NCBI GenBank assembly: GCA_020692215.1
Contig: JAIMKW010000002.1
Span: 434,001 to 498,000 of the forward strand
Source: Sandarakinorhabdus sp.
GTDB taxonomy: Bacteria > Pseudomonadota > Alphaproteobacteria > Sphingomonadales > Sphingomonadaceae
DNA: 64,000 nucleotides
Direction of reading: 5' to 3'
The position numbers were made by a program, and so were the translations under genes. The notes beneath the pieces were generated by a model. It searched no databases. It was not told where the DNA came from and saw only the letters and a program-made list of their open reading frames with translations. Below are positions 43,902 through 51,589 of this stretch, piece by piece. How positions within the stretch are numbered: position 1 is the first letter of the stretch; each line of letters begins with the position of its first letter.

Positions 43902-44828
43902 ATGGATCGGCTGACCGCCACGACAGCTTCGCCCCGAGTCCCGGCAGCATTTCCGGCCTTTCGGGATATTCTCGAACTTCTGAAGCCTGTCACATGGTTC
44001 CCACCGATGTGGGCCTTCTTCTGTGGCGTCGTCTCATCCGGCATTCCGGTTGCTGAACGCTGGCAGTTTCTTGCGCTTGGCGTTTTGCTGACCGGCCCGC
44101 TGGTCTGCGGCACAAGCCAGGCCGTGAACGACTGGTTCGACCGCCATGTCGATGCCATCAACGAGCCGGACCGACCGATACCATCCGGTCGGATCGGGGG
44201 CCGCTGGGGCTTGTGGATCGCAATCGCCGGCACGGTTCTGTCGCTTCTTGTTTCAATGCTGCTGGGCCCATGGATTCTGGTGGCAACCATCTTCGGCCTC
44301 ATCCTGGCCTGGGCCTATAGCGCACCGCCGTTGAGGCTGAAGAAAAGCGGCTGGTGGGGGCCATTGACCTGTGCCTTCGCCTATGAAGGGCTGACATGGT
44401 TCACAGGTGCTGCCGTCATGCTGGCAGCTTTCCCCTCCTCCCCGATCCTGCTGCTGGCCGGCCTCTATGCGCTTGGAGCCTTTGGCATCATGACATTGAA
44501 TGATTTCAAGGCTGTGGAAGGCGATCGTCAGATGGGGATTGCATCGCTTCCGGTCACCATGGGCGTCCGCCCTGCTGCCTTTCTTGCCTGCGCGGTCATG
44601 CTTGGAGCGCAACTGATCATCATTGCGCTACTTGTTGCCTGGGGCCTGTGGGTCACCGCTGGGATCATTGCTGCACTGGCTTTCGGGCAAATGCTCGCCA
44701 TGCGCCGACTGATCCGCGATCCGGCTCGGCATGCCCCCTGGTTCAATGGTGCCGGCGTATCGCTTTATGTTCTTGGAATGCTGGTGGCTGCCTTCGGCAT
44801 CCGCAGCATGGAAGGCTTGCCACTATGA
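43902..44828 (+). CDS. bchG: Bacteriochlorophyll synthase (geranylgeranyl/phytyl esterification)
   Basis: BchG esterifies bacteriochlorophyllide a with geranylgeranyl or phytyl diphosphate. The 308-residue UbiA-family protein has about nine helices and the Mg-diphosphate motif NDWFDRHVDAINEPDRPIPSG (76-96). A second Asp-rich site follows at NDFKAVEGDRQMG. It is preceded by PpsR-type sites and overlaps the next gene, bch2, by four bases. The start ATG at 43902 lies only about 30 bases from the palindrome. Confidence 0.95.
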   Translation: MDRLTATTASPRVPAAFPAFRDILELLKPVTWFPPMWAFFCGVVSSGIPVAERWQFLALGVLLTGPLVCGTSQAVNDWFDRHVDAINEPDRPIPSGRIGGRWGLWIAIAGTVLSLLVSMLLGPWILVATIFGLILAWAYSAPPLRLKKSGWWGPLTCAFAYEGLTWFTGAAVMLAAFPSSPILLLAGLYALGAFGIMTLNDFKAVEGDRQMGIASLPVTMGVRPAAFLACAVMLGAQLIIIALLVAWGLWVTAGIIAALAFGQMLAMRRLIRDPARHAPWFNGAGVSLYVLGMLVAAFGIRSMEGLPL

Positions 44829-46204
44829 GTGCCACACTGCGCAGCACAGGTTCACCCCAAGGGATTGGCCAGCGCATAAACCAGGGTCAGGGCCAGGGCC
44901 AGGGTCTTGGCTGGATATCGATCGGCAGGCTCGGCCTTGTCCAGGCGTCGCTTGGCGCAATCGTGATGCTGGTCACCTCGCTGCTCAATCGGGTGATGGT
45001 GGTGGAATATGCTCTGCCGGCTGCCCTTCCTGCCGGGCTCGTTGCCTTTCACTATTCCGTGCAATTGCTGCGCCCGCGATTCGGGCACGGATCCGACATT
45101 GGCAACCGCCGGACACCCTGGATCATCGGCGGCATGGGCACCCTGACCCTTGGCGGATTGCTGGCTACCAATGCCACGCTGATGTCGCCCAACATGCCGG
45201 GCCTCGCAATCTTCCTGGCCGTGCTTGCCTATGCAATGATCGGCGCGGGCGTTGGGGCCGCTGGCACGTCGCTTCTGGCGCTTCTCGCCAGTCGCACAAC
45301 AGAAAGCCGCAGGCCCGCGGCTGCCGCTGTCACCTGGATCATGATGATCGTCGGAATCGTAGTCACGGCCGCAATCGCGGGCAGCCTTCTGGATCCCTTT
45401 TCGCCTGAACGCCTTGCCCTTGTGGCAGGGGGTGTGGTGCTTGGTGCCTTCCTTCTGACCCTGTTTGCAGTGGCTGGGATCGAGAATGCCAATGCTGCGG
45501 TGGGTCAACGCGAAACGGAGGCAAACCATGATTTCAAGGCCGCGATGGCCGAAACATGGGCAGACCCGGTTGCAAGGCGCTTCTCCGTTTTCGTGTTCGT
45601 CGCGATGCTGGCCTATTCCATGCAGGATATGGTGCTGGAACCTTTTGCAGGCCTGGTCTTCGCCTACACACCCGGCCAATCGACCATGCTGTCTTCGCTG
45701 CAACATACGGGTGTGCTGATCGGCATGCTGCTGGTGGGAATCGGCGGCAGCGCATTCGGAGGGGCGAACCACCAGCGGATGCGCAAGTGGGTCGCCGCGG
45801 GCTGCATCGGGTCTGCCGTGGCCATGGGGCTGCTGGCTGCTGGCGCCATGGCCGGGCCGGGCTTTCCGCTTCGCCCGGCGGTTTTCATGCTGGGCTTCGC
45901 CAACGGCGTCTTCGCAGTGTCTGCCATAGGCGCCATGATGTCGCTTGCAGGTGCATCCGGCCCTGGGCACGAGGGCATCCGCATGGGTCTTTGGGGCGCA
46001 GCACAGGCTATGGCCTTTGGCCTGGGCGGGTTTCTGGGTGCCGTCGGCGTGGATATCGGCCGTGCCGCATTTGCTGCAGATGGCCCGGCCTTCTTCACAG
46101 TCTTCATCGTCGAAGCGGTGCTGTTCGTGGCAGCGGCTGTGCTTGCCATCGGCATTGCGCGCGCACCATCACGGATGCAGGAATTTCAAGGGGTAAGCGC
46201 ATGA
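44825..46204 (+). CDS. BCD-family MFS transporter (Bch2/PucC-like)
   Basis: The 459-residue protein of the PucC/LhaA family (major-facilitator fold, 12 helices) lies between bchG and bchP, as the orf428/bch2 gene does in Rhodobacter. It has VMLVTSLLNRVMVVEYALPA, RRTPWIIGGMGTL and SMQDMVLEPFAGLVFAYTPGQST. These proteins probably move or chaperone pigments to the antenna. The N-terminus has an unusual Gly/Gln repeat (INQGQGQGQGLG). It overlaps bchG and bchP by four bases each, using the start at 44825. Confidence 0.9.
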   Translation: MSATLRSTGSPQGIGQRINQGQGQGQGLGWISIGRLGLVQASLGAIVMLVTSLLNRVMVVEYALPAALPAGLVAFHYSVQLLRPRFGHGSDIGNRRTPWIIGGMGTLTLGGLLATNATLMSPNMPGLAIFLAVLAYAMIGAGVGAAGTSLLALLASRTTESRRPAAAAVTWIMMIVGIVVTAAIAGSLLDPFSPERLALVAGGVVLGAFLLTLFAVAGIENANAAVGQRETEANHDFKAAMAETWADPVARRFSVFVFVAMLAYSMQDMVLEPFAGLVFAYTPGQSTMLSSLQHTGVLIGMLLVGIGGSAFGGANHQRMRKWVAAGCIGSAVAMGLLAAGAMAGPGFPLRPAVFMLGFANGVFAVSAIGAMMSLAGASGPGHEGIRMGLWGAAQAMAFGLGGFLGAVGVDIGRAAFAADGPAFFTVFIVEAVLFVAAAVLAIGIARAPSRMQEFQGVSA

Positions 46205-47397
46205 GCATGGAACAGTTTGACGCCATTGTTGTAGGCGGCGGCCCCTCAGGCGCCACAGCGGCCGATGATCTCGCCCGCGCCGGACGGCGCGTGGCGCTGC
46301 TGGACCGCGCCGGCCGGATCAAACCCTGTGGCGGCGCAGTTCCGCCAAGGCTCCTGAAAGACTTCGACATTCCACTTTCGCTGCTGGTTGCGCGGGCAAC
46401 CTCGGCCAGGATGATCGCGCCTTCAGGAAACGCCGTTTCCATGCCTGTCGGCAAAGGCTTTGTCGGCCTGGTCGATCGCGACAGCTTCGATGAATGGCTG
46501 CGCGATCGGGCCGAAAGCTCGGGCGCAACGCGAATCGACGGCACCTTCGAGGGGCTGGAATCTGCGCAGGACGGATCCTCCATCATCTCGTATCGCCCAA
46601 AAGGCGCAGCCCGCGGCAGCGCGCCGGAGAAACTACGCGCTCGCGCCGTCATCGGGGCAGATGGGGCGAATTCGGCTGTCGCCCGAACCGCTTTGCCAAA
46701 AAGCAGCGCCCCTCCCTTCGTGGCGGCCTATCATGAGGTGATCGAATCCCCGCCGGAAGGCTTTGCCGGGTTCGATGGCGGCCGTTGCGACGTGTTCTAC
46801 CAGGGCCATCTCTCCCCGGATTTCTATGCCTGGGTCTTCCCGCATGGAGAGCATAGCTCGATCGGTGTCGGCAGCGCCAAAAAGGGCTTTCCCTTGCGCG
46901 AAGCGGTAGCACATTTGCGCGCGGAAACCGGCCTCGATCAGTGCCGCACTGTGCGGGTGGAGGGTGCACCCATTCCGCTGAAACCGCGCAAGCGGTGGGA
47001 TGATGGCCGAAATGTAATTGTTGCAGGCGATGCAGCCGGCGTTGTTGCCCCGGCGTCGGGCGAAGGCATCTACTACGCAATGACCTGCGGGCGCATGGCC
47101 GCCGAAGCAACCGACCGTTTCCTCGCAACGGGCAATGCCCGCGCCCTTGGGGATGCGCGCAAGCGCTTCATGAAAGAGCATGGCAGGGTCTTCTGGATCC
47201 TGGGGATGATGCAGTATTTCTGGTATGCATCCGACAAGCGGCGCGAACGTTTCGTGAAAATCTGTGAGGATCCCGATGTGCAATATCTCACGTGGGAGGC
47301 CTATATGCACAAGAAGCTGGTGCGGGCGCGCCCCGCGGCCCACGCGCGCATCTTCATGAAGGATATGGGGCACCTGATCGGCTCGTTGACGCGTTGA
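46201..47397 (+). CDS. bchP: Geranylgeranyl reductase (bacteriochlorophyll)
   Basis: BchP reduces the geranylgeranyl tail to phytyl. The 398-residue flavoprotein has the dinucleotide-binding motif IVVGGGPSGATAADDLARAG (9-28), the early KPCGGAVPPRLL and the second FAD motif NVIVAGDAAGVVAPASGEGIYYAM. The C-terminus (YLTWEAYMHKKLVRARP) is that of BchP. The ATG overlaps the bch2 stop by four bases, completing a bchG-bch2-bchP coupled unit. A second tspO follows after 11 bases. Confidence 0.95.
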   Translation: MSMEQFDAIVVGGGPSGATAADDLARAGRRVALLDRAGRIKPCGGAVPPRLLKDFDIPLSLLVARATSARMIAPSGNAVSMPVGKGFVGLVDRDSFDEWLRDRAESSGATRIDGTFEGLESAQDGSSIISYRPKGAARGSAPEKLRARAVIGADGANSAVARTALPKSSAPPFVAAYHEVIESPPEGFAGFDGGRCDVFYQGHLSPDFYAWVFPHGEHSSIGVGSAKKGFPLREAVAHLRAETGLDQCRTVRVEGAPIPLKPRKRWDDGRNVIVAGDAAGVVAPASGEGIYYAMTCGRMAAEATDRFLATGNARALGDARKRFMKEHGRVFWILGMMQYFWYASDKRRERFVKICEDPDVQYLTWEAYMHKKLVRARPAAHARIFMKDMGHLIGSLTR

Positions 47398-47408
47398 AAC
47401 CGAACGAT

Positions 47409-47894
47409 ATGGCCATCCGCGCCTCTGCACTGCCGCTGGCGATTGCCGGCATCTCGGCTGTTCTGATTGCAGCGATCGGCGGAACCCTCACAGACCTTGG
47501 CCCCTGGTATCGCAGCCTTCAGCAACCGTCCTGGGCACCGCCGGATCTTGTGTTTCCGATTGCCTGGACGCTGGTTCTGGCCCTGTGGGCTCTGTCGGCG
47601 GTGGAAACATGGCGCTGGCTTGGCACCCGAAGGGAAGCCGAAACGCTGATCGGGCTCTTTGCGCTGAACGGCTTCCTCAACATCTCGTGGAGCCTGCTGT
47701 TCTTCCGGCTGCAACGGCCGGACTTGGCGCTGATCGAGCTGGTGTTCCTGTGGGTGTCTATCCTCGTGATGATGCTCTGGTGTGGCAAGCGCTCACGACT
47801 CGCGGCGGTGCTTTTGCTGCCCTATCTGCTGTGGGTCAGCACGGCCGGGATGCTCAATCTGGCCGTGGTGCAACTGAACGGCCCGTTCGGCTGA
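47409..47894 (+). CDS. tspO: TspO/MBR-family protein (second copy)
   Basis: The 161-residue, five-helix protein has TspO signatures WYRSLQQPSWAPPDLVFPIAWTLV, WSLLFFRLQRPDLALIE and LLWVSTAGMLNLAVVQLNGPFG. It begins 11 bases after bchP on the same strand, so it should be co-expressed with late bacteriochlorophyll genes. It differs clearly from the copy at 25161-25637 and probably did not arise by recent duplication. A role in tetrapyrrole sensing or transport is inferred from the family. Confidence 0.9.
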   Translation: MAIRASALPLAIAGISAVLIAAIGGTLTDLGPWYRSLQQPSWAPPDLVFPIAWTLVLALWALSAVETWRWLGTRREAETLIGLFALNGFLNISWSLLFFRLQRPDLALIELVFLWVSILVMMLWCGKRSRLAAVLLLPYLLWVSTAGMLNLAVVQLNGPFG

Positions 47895-47905
47895 ACGCCG
47901 GGCCA

Positions 47906-48154
47906 ATGCAGGCCTTCTTCGATTCGGGCAGAGCCGTTGATCTTGTCCTGCTCATCATGCTGGCGGAGGGCGTTTACCTGTGGTCCCGCAAGCGGGCCCG
48001 AGCGGCGGATATCATGCTGGCACTTCTTCCCGGCGCGCTGATCCTGCTGGGTGTCCGCGCAGCGCTAACTGGGGGGGCGTGGTGGCAGGTGGCTTTGCCC
48101 CTTGCCCTGTCCTTGCCTGTCCATCTGGCAGACATTCGCCGCCGGCACTGGTGA
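47906..48154 (+). CDS. Small hypothetical membrane protein
   Basis: The 82-residue protein begins MQAFFDSGRAVDLVLLIMLAEG and has about three hydrophobic segments, the last in WQVALPLALSLPVHLADIRRRHW. A basic YLWSRKRARAAD loop lies between the first two. The start is 11 bases after tspO, on the same strand. I do not recognise the family. It ends the ppaA-ppsR-bchG-bch2-bchP-tspO run and converges with the cytochrome gene. Co-transcription suggests a link to pigment or membrane assembly, but this is inference. Confidence 0.7.
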   Translation: MQAFFDSGRAVDLVLLIMLAEGVYLWSRKRARAADIMLALLPGALILLGVRAALTGGAWWQVALPLALSLPVHLADIRRRHW

Positions 48155-48219
48155 TCGGGGCTAAACCTATGCCCCCAACAAGACCTGTGCTCCAGACGCG
48201 GGCTTTCCCTCAAACAAGA

Positions 48220-48243
48220 AGGGCGGCACCGAAGCGCCGCCCT
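48220..48243 (-). terminator. Terminator after the cytochrome c gene
   Basis: An 8-bp perfect stem (AGGGCGGC/GCCGCCCT) with a GCTTCGGT loop is followed on the minus strand by TTCTTGTTT. It lies 25 bases after the cytochrome stop. It may also slow transcription coming from the plus strand. Confidence 0.75.
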
Positions 48244-48268
48244 CCCCTGTTTCTGCTGCGGCAAAGGC

Positions 48269-48808
48269 TCAGATTTCGCCGTTCACCTTCAGGAAGGCGA
48301 TCAGGTCTGCGCGCTTCTGAGGATCCGGAATGCCGGCAAATGCCATCGTTGTGCCCGGGATCACGGTGCGCGGGCTCTTCAGATACTCGAACAGCTTTTC
48401 TTCGGTCCACACGATCCCGCTGTTCTTGTTGGCTTCGGAATAGCGGAAACCAGGCACCTGGCCGGCAGTCTTGCCGATCTTGCTATACAGCGAAGGTCCA
48501 ACGCGGTTCACACCTTCGGTCAGCACATGGCAGGCCTGGCACTGAATGAAAACCACCTTGCCCGCGCTGGCATTGCCAGTGAAGTCCGCATAATTCTCCG
48601 TCGCAACGGCCGGTGTTGCCGCCGGTGCGGCTGCCTCTGCGGCAGGCGCAGCCGCCTCGGTGGCGGGGGCAGCTTCTATAGCCGGTGCTGACTCGGTCAC
48701 GGCTGCCGTTTCGGCTGCCGGCGCTTCTTCCGTCTTCGAACCACCACAGCCCGCCAGCAGTGCCAGCGCCGCGACGCTACCAAACAATACAGAATAATTG
48801 CGATTCAT
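48269..48808 (-). CDS. Lipid-anchored class I cytochrome c
   Basis: The 179-residue protein has a lipoprotein signal with LALLAGC (Cys21), a 45-residue Ala/Glu/Pro-rich flexible linker, and a class I cytochrome c domain. The heme site is CQACH (90-94) and the sixth ligand is Met155 in PGTTMAF. Such tethered cytochromes (cytochrome cy-like) can shuttle electrons between the bc1 complex and the reaction centre or oxidase. Its place right beside the photosynthesis cluster makes it a good candidate donor to PufC. Whether it also serves respiration cannot be told from sequence. Confidence 0.85.
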   Translation of the reverse strand: MNRNYSVLFGSVAALALLAGCGGSKTEEAPAAETAAVTESAPAIEAAPATEAAAPAAEAAAPAATPAVATENYADFTGNASAGKVVFIQCQACHVLTEGVNRVGPSLYSKIGKTAGQVPGFRYSEANKNSGIVWTEEKLFEYLKSPRTVIPGTTMAFAGIPDPQKRADLIAFLKVNGEI

Positions 48809-48989
48809 GTTTTCAATTCCTCCTGCTGGACCGAACCACCGGTGCCGCGCGCGGCGACTATAGCCAGAACTTCGCCGCCTGCAACGCGCCTATCAGGCCG
48901 AAATGCTCTGGCGGATGCGGCAGTTTTTCACCGTGGCAATCTGGCGCTTTTTCCTTGCAAGCAGTGAAACATTATCTCATCGCAGAGAC

Positions 48990-49625
48990 ATGATTCCTGT
49001 CCTCTCGATGGAAAATGTGCGGTTCGCCCGGCAGGGCCGGCAGATTCTGGGCGGTTTCGATCTCGCTGTCCAACAAGGCGGGCACAGCCTGCTGCTCGGC
49101 CCTTCCGGTTCAGGGAAGACAACAATCCTGAACCTTGCAGCCGGGCTGCTGACGCCCGAAAGCGGCGCAATCGCGATCGCCGGGACGCCAATGCCTGCCT
49201 CTGCAAAGGCGCGCGACGCGCTTCGCCGGGCGCATATCGGGATCATATTTCAAACCCTGCGGCTGGTGTCGGCGCTGACGCTTGTCGAAAATCTCGAACT
49301 GGCCGCGCGCCTTTCGGGAAAGCCGGCAGACGGGTTTGCAGATTTGCTGAATACCCTTGGCCTTGGCCACAGGGCCGATGCGCGGCCTCGCGAACTCAGC
49401 CAGGGTGAAGCGCAACGCGCTGCAATTGCCAGGGCACTTGTCTCGAAACCGAAGCTTCTTCTTGCCGACGAACCAACATCGGCCCTTGATGATGCCAATG
49501 CCCATGCAGTTGCGCAGCTCCTTCTGCAAAGCGCGCAAACCCATGGCAGCACCCTTGTTGTCGCAACGCATGATGCCAGGCTCAAGCGCCATATCGGGCA
49601 TGTCATTGCGCTGAAGGCGGCATGA
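48990..49625 (+). CDS. ABC transporter ATP-binding protein (LolD/MacB type)
   Basis: The 211-residue ATPase has Walker A GPSGSGKT (37-44), a Q-loop IIFQTLRLVSALT, signature LSQGEAQRAAIARAL and Walker B LLLADEPTSALDD. It resembles LolD/MacB-type subunits paired with FtsX-fold permeases. The ATG at 48990 begins the conserved region; a longer frame lacks homology. It overlaps the permease by four bases. The cargo is unknown; metal handling is suggested by its partners. Confidence 0.88.
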   Translation: MIPVLSMENVRFARQGRQILGGFDLAVQQGGHSLLLGPSGSGKTTILNLAAGLLTPESGAIAIAGTPMPASAKARDALRRAHIGIIFQTLRLVSALTLVENLELAARLSGKPADGFADLLNTLGLGHRADARPRELSQGEAQRAAIARALVSKPKLLLADEPTSALDDANAHAVAQLLLQSAQTHGSTLVVATHDARLKRHIGHVIALKAA

Positions 49626-50881
49626 TGCTGCGGCTTGCAATCGCCTATCTGAAGGATCGGTGGTTGGTCACCGCCTTCAACATTGCCCTGATCGCTCTTG
49701 GCGTTGCCAGCCTTGCAGTGCTCCTTCTCGTCTCCACGCAGCTCGAGAAGCGATTCGAACGCGATTCGCAAGGCATCGATCTGGTGGTCGGCGCCAAAGG
49801 CTCACCGCTTCAGCTGATCCTTTCGTCCGTTTACCATGTCGATATACCGACCGGAAACATAGCGTCGGACAGCCTCGACCTCCTGCGGCGGGACCCGTTC
49901 GTGGCACGCGCCATTCCACTGGCACTGGGGGACAATTTCCGCGGCGCGCGCATTGTCGGCACAGAGCCGGAATTCCTTGCGATCCACGGGGCAACCCTCT
50001 CGGAAGGAAGCATTTTCACGACGGTCGGAACGGCTGTTGTCGGGGCAACTGCCGCGCGGGAAACCGGGTTGACCATCGGGCAGTCATTCGCCGGCACGCA
50101 CGGCCTGGGGGGCGACGGACATGCGCACGACAGGGTTCCCTTCAGGGTAACGGGAATCCTGAAGCCGACAGGAACGGTGACAGACCGGCTCATCCTTACC
50201 AGCATCGACTCCGTCTGGGCGATGCATGGCATAGCATCGCCCGACGCGGCTGCAGGGGCCACGACCGAGGGGGATCAAGATCACGCAGGCCATGCCCATG
50301 GCGAGGAAGTGCTCGATCGCCGTGATGCGCCTTCGCCAGACATTACGGCCGTTCTGGTGACATACCGCAACGCAATGGCAGCCGTCCGCCTGCCATCCGC
50401 TATCAACCGCCAGACAGCCCTTCAGGCGGCAAGCCCGGCCGCCGAGACCGCACGGTTGCTGAGCCTGTTCGGCGCTGCGCTCGATGGAGCCCGTCTCTTC
50501 TCGTGGCTGGTGGCGCTGACAGGGGCACTTTCGGTCTTTGTTGTGCTTCTGTCTGCAGCCAGTGCGCGGGAAGGCGATATGGCCCTGCTTCGCGTCATGG
50601 GCGCAACCCGCGGCCAGGTGTCTGGAACAGTGCTTCTGGAAGGTCTTGTCATCGCTGCCGTGGGCGCACTCCTCGGGCTGGCAGCAGCCCATGGCTTGCT
50701 GGCTGTTGGCGCGAGCCTGTTCCCTACACTCGCGGCCGTGGGAGTGGGCCCAAGGCTTTTCCACCCCGGAGAGCTTGCCATAGCAGCCGCTGTTCTTGGG
50801 CTCGGTGTGGTTGCCGCGCTGATCCCAGCTGCGCGCGTCTATCGGACAGACTTGGCAGAGACGCTCGGGCGGGCCACATAG
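49622..50881 (+). CDS. FtsX/MacB-type ABC transporter permease with His-rich loop
   Basis: The 419-residue permease has one N-terminal membrane helix, a large periplasmic domain (about residues 40-290) and three C-terminal helices, the MacB/LolC topology. The periplasmic domain contains His-rich stretches: H160, HAH at 167-169, and DHAGHAHGE around 220-228. It is coupled to the ATPase by a four-base overlap and is followed five bases later by a DUF3299 gene. The His clusters suggest zinc or another divalent metal as sensor or cargo. MacB-like machines usually move substrates within or out of the periplasm. Confidence 0.85.
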   Translation: MMLRLAIAYLKDRWLVTAFNIALIALGVASLAVLLLVSTQLEKRFERDSQGIDLVVGAKGSPLQLILSSVYHVDIPTGNIASDSLDLLRRDPFVARAIPLALGDNFRGARIVGTEPEFLAIHGATLSEGSIFTTVGTAVVGATAARETGLTIGQSFAGTHGLGGDGHAHDRVPFRVTGILKPTGTVTDRLILTSIDSVWAMHGIASPDAAAGATTEGDQDHAGHAHGEEVLDRRDAPSPDITAVLVTYRNAMAAVRLPSAINRQTALQAASPAAETARLLSLFGAALDGARLFSWLVALTGALSVFVVLLSAASAREGDMALLRVMGATRGQVSGTVLLEGLVIAAVGALLGLAAAHGLLAVGASLFPTLAAVGVGPRLFHPGELAIAAAVLGLGVVAALIPAARVYRTDLAETLGRAT

Positions 50882-50886
50882 CCACC

Positions 50887-51396
50887 ATGATCATGATCGC
50901 TATCATCCTGTCTGCGGCAATCCAGGCCAATCCATCTGCGCAGTCCCGGGAAACCGCATTCCAGCGCGTTGCCATGCAGCAGGGTGGACCGATCAACGAT
51001 GTGTGGCAGCCAGCTGCAACACCGAAAGGCGGTGTGAGTTGGGCACTGCTCGAAGCGACCAAAGAGACCACGCGCAAGGCAGAGGACGGCTACATCCGTT
51101 CAAAGCCGGTGTTCCCTGCAGCTGTGAAATCGCTGGACGGAAAGCGCGTAAAGGTAGCGGGGTTCATGATGCCGCTGGAAAATGCCTCCCGGCAGAAGCA
51201 TTTCGTGCTTCTTGCCTATCCGCCTGGATGCCCCTTCCACACCCATGCAATGCCCAACCAGTTCATCGAGGTGAAGGCGGATGTCCCCTTCCCAGTAGAG
51301 ATCGAACAGGCCATTGTGGTGGAGGGCGTGCTGGAACTGACCGGACAGGATGAGAGCGGCATCTTCTACCGCCTGAAAGCATCCCGCCCCGGCTGA
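50887..51396 (+). CDS. DUF3299 domain-containing exported protein
   Basis: The 169-residue protein has a short hydrophobic N-terminus (MIMIAIILSAAIQA) that looks like a signal peptide. The DUF3299 region follows with KVAGFMMPLENASRQKHFVLLAYPPGCPFHTHAMPNQ. Cys115, His118 and His120 could bind a metal. It begins five bases after the ABC permease. DUF3299 proteins often occur with such ABC pairs and are thought to have metal-related roles, but the function is not established. Confidence 0.82.
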   Translation: MIMIAIILSAAIQANPSAQSRETAFQRVAMQQGGPINDVWQPAATPKGGVSWALLEATKETTRKAEDGYIRSKPVFPAAVKSLDGKRVKVAGFMMPLENASRQKHFVLLAYPPGCPFHTHAMPNQFIEVKADVPFPVEIEQAIVVEGVLELTGQDESGIFYRLKASRPG

Positions 51397-51450
51397 ACCG
51401 GTTTACCAGGCTGAATTCCACGGACCGGATCATCAAAAACAGACAATCCA

Positions 51451-51542
51451 TGGCGGAGTCGGAGGGATTCGAACCCTCGGTGCCGGTTACCCAGCACGGC
51501 AGTTTAGCAAACTGCTGGTTTCAGCCACTCACCCACGACTCC
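51451..51542 (-). tRNA. tRNA-Ser (GCT anticodon)
   Basis: The minus strand reads GGAGTCG...CGACTCC-G-CCA: a 7-bp acceptor stem, encoded CCA, a long variable arm typical of serine tRNA, and a T-loop GGTTCGAATCC. The anticodon stem-loop CAGTTTGCTAAACTG has anticodon GCT, which reads AGC and AGU. Confidence 0.97.
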
Positions 51543-51589
51543 GAGAGGCAGGAGGCGGGCTATAGCCAGCCAATCCTGCACCTGCAACC

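Noticed and set aside
45556..46200. N-terminal extension of bchP inside bch2
   Set aside because: It is the shifted reading of bch2. The FAD motif is placed correctly by the ATG at 46201 with its ATGA overlap.
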